51,522 bases of DNA from CAZCEC01 sp964497615. Lineage in GTDB: Bacteria; Chloroflexota; Anaerolineae; Anaerolineales; UBA6663. Positions within the stretch are counted from its first letter, which is position 1. Every line of letters starts with the position of its first letter. Location: NCBI GenBank assembly GCA_964497615.1, contig CAZCEC010000044.1:1-51522 (forward strand), written 5' to 3'. Of this stretch, positions 50,854-51,522 are shown in pieces. The notes beneath the pieces were generated by a model. That model worked only from the letters and a program-made list of their open reading frames with translations, was not told where the DNA came from and made no database searches. The position numbers were made by a program, and so were the translations under genes.

Positions 50854-51195
50854 TCAATCTCCGGGGTTGGGCGTCTGGGCGATGTTGAACGTAAACCCAA
50901 ATGGGTCGCGCATGTACAGGTGGGGGACGGAGGGGTCGTCCTCGAAGACGGTGCAGCCGGCGGCGAGCAGGCGCGCCTGGGCGGCGGCCAGATCCGGCAC
51001 CAGGAATTCGAAGATCGGGCCGTGGGCGGGGCCGCGCTCGACGTAGAGCTTGAACGCGCCGGTGTCGAAGCCGATGAAGCCGTCTTCCTCCAGGATGACC
51101 GGCAGGCGGAGGGCGGTGCGATAAAAGGCCACGGCCTCGGCCCAGCGCTCGGTGCGGAGGACGACATCGTGCGTGGAGCGAAAGGCATCAGTCAT
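50854..51195 (-). CDS. VOC-family (glyoxalase/bleomycin-resistance) protein
   Basis: A 113-residue protein, one VOC module: THDVVLRTERWAEAVAFYRTALRLPVILEEDGFIGFDTGAFKLYVERG, then FEFLVPDLAAAQARLLAAGCTVFEDDP and PHLYMRDPFGFTFNIAQTP. The usual His/Glu metal positions are partly kept (HDVV, FEFL). AGGAG lies 6 bases before the ATG. Its start is 12 bases from the stop of the partial GNAT gene upstream, so the two are probably one operon. Substrate is not evident. Confidence 0.85.
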   Translation of the reverse strand: MTDAFRSTHDVVLRTERWAEAVAFYRTALRLPVILEEDGFIGFDTGAFKLYVERGPAHGPIFEFLVPDLAAAQARLLAAGCTVFEDDPSVPHLYMRDPFGFTFNIAQTPNPGD

Positions 51196-51207
51196 GCTCG
51201 TCTCCTG

Positions 51208-51522
51208 TCAGGGCAGCGGCCGCTTCATGAACACGGCGATCTCGCCCGCCGGGTAGTCGTCGTTGGAGTAGTAGGACAGGTCCACCCCCTCCAGCCGGAA
51301 GCCCAGCCGGGTGTAGACCTGGATGGCGGGCACGTTGGTGGTCTGCGTTTCGCACACGATGGTGCGCAGGCCCGCCTGGGCGGCTTGCTCCGCCACGCGC
51401 GCCATCAGCCGCCGGCCCAGGCCCCGCCGCCGATGTGCTTCGACGACGTGAAACTCCCACACCCACAGGCTGCGGTTCCAGGCGTGCGCCTCGCCGATGG
51501 CCAACCCCACCAACTCGTCACC
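51208..51522 (-). CDS. GNAT-family N-acetyltransferase (5' end outside window)
   Basis: The window's right edge cuts the start. The visible 104 residues begin GDELVGLAIGEAHAWNRSLWVWEFHVVEAHRRRGLGRRLMARVAEQAAQAGLRTIVCETQTTNVPAIQVYTRLGFRLEGVDLSYY and end FMKRPLP. RRRGLGRRL is the acetyl-CoA pyrophosphate loop, and NVPAIQVYTRLGF the C-terminal motif. A typical small acetyltransferase, acceptor unknown, followed closely by the VOC gene. Confidence 0.85.
   Translation of the reverse strand, partial: GDELVGLAIGEAHAWNRSLWVWEFHVVEAHRRRGLGRRLMARVAEQAAQAGLRTIVCETQTTNVPAIQVYTRLGFRLEGVDLSYYSNDDYPAGEIAVFMKRPLP

Overview
This 51.5 kb window is very GC-rich chromosomal DNA, probably from a Chloroflexota bacterium (Anaerolineae or Caldilineae type). 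The assignment is inferred from gene content: multi-pass 'FPNGRF ... RYRLWDID ... RRFYRRKYDA' sensor-like membrane proteins, tandem ELWxxDGT repeat proteins, secreted proteins ending in an LPLIxR-like tail, and many small intergenic palindromic repeats. No rRNA, tRNA, CRISPR array, prophage or transposase was seen. Three short runs of N (17793, 22984, 25213) show that this is a scaffolded draft or metagenome assembly; each lies inside a gene and its length is a placeholder.

Layout. 0-0.65 kb: two tandem, near-identical tiny membrane proteins on the minus strand, preceded by a structured RNA of about 240 nt with its own sigma70-type promoter and intrinsic terminator (a leader/attenuator or a free ncRNA). 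0.87-4.9 kb: BtpA-like protein, a large GT-C-like membrane protein and a methyltransferase. 4.9-10.9 kb: a broken glycosyltransferase start, then a five-gene overlapping minus-strand operon with four paralogous sensor-like membrane proteins that lack any kinase domain. 11-15 kb: an unknown protein, a long M23 peptidase-SH3b-glycoside hydrolase fusion, a perfect bidirectional terminator and a small anchored protein. 15-16.7 kb: repeat-rich spacer around one lower-GC membrane ORF. 16.7-19.2 kb: sugar isomerase/epimerase, Gfo/Idh/MocA oxidoreductase and a YdeI-like protein.

19.4-26.6 kb is an exopolysaccharide or surface-glycan cluster (flippase, two GT4-type and two GT2-type glycosyltransferases, polysaccharide deacetylase, META lipoprotein) with low-complexity repeats between its genes. 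26.6-27.9 kb: an alpha/beta hydrolase coupled to a ClpP homologue that has lost its catalytic triad. 28-36.3 kb: three tandem secreted ELWxxDGT repeat proteins of about 900 residues each. 36.4-42.4 kb: an AlkZ-like protein, a hydrolase gene split by one in-frame TGA, a TPR protein that looks N-terminally truncated, an acetyltransferase and a DUF5995 protein. 42.4-47 kb: a secreted sulfatase and a P2-type cation ATPase. 47-51.5 kb: small housekeeping and accessory genes (DUF1801, GlcG/HbpS-like, Fpg/Nei-like without the catalytic proline, DUF4386-like, VOC, GNAT).

The most notable signals are the promoter-structure-terminator RNA ahead of the tandem micro-membrane proteins, a shared C-terminal LPL(I/L)xR tail on four secreted proteins from two unrelated families, the kinase-less sensor quartet, and the pseudo-ClpP. 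Several genes also have a -10 box only 6-7 nt before the start codon, suggesting leaderless mRNAs.
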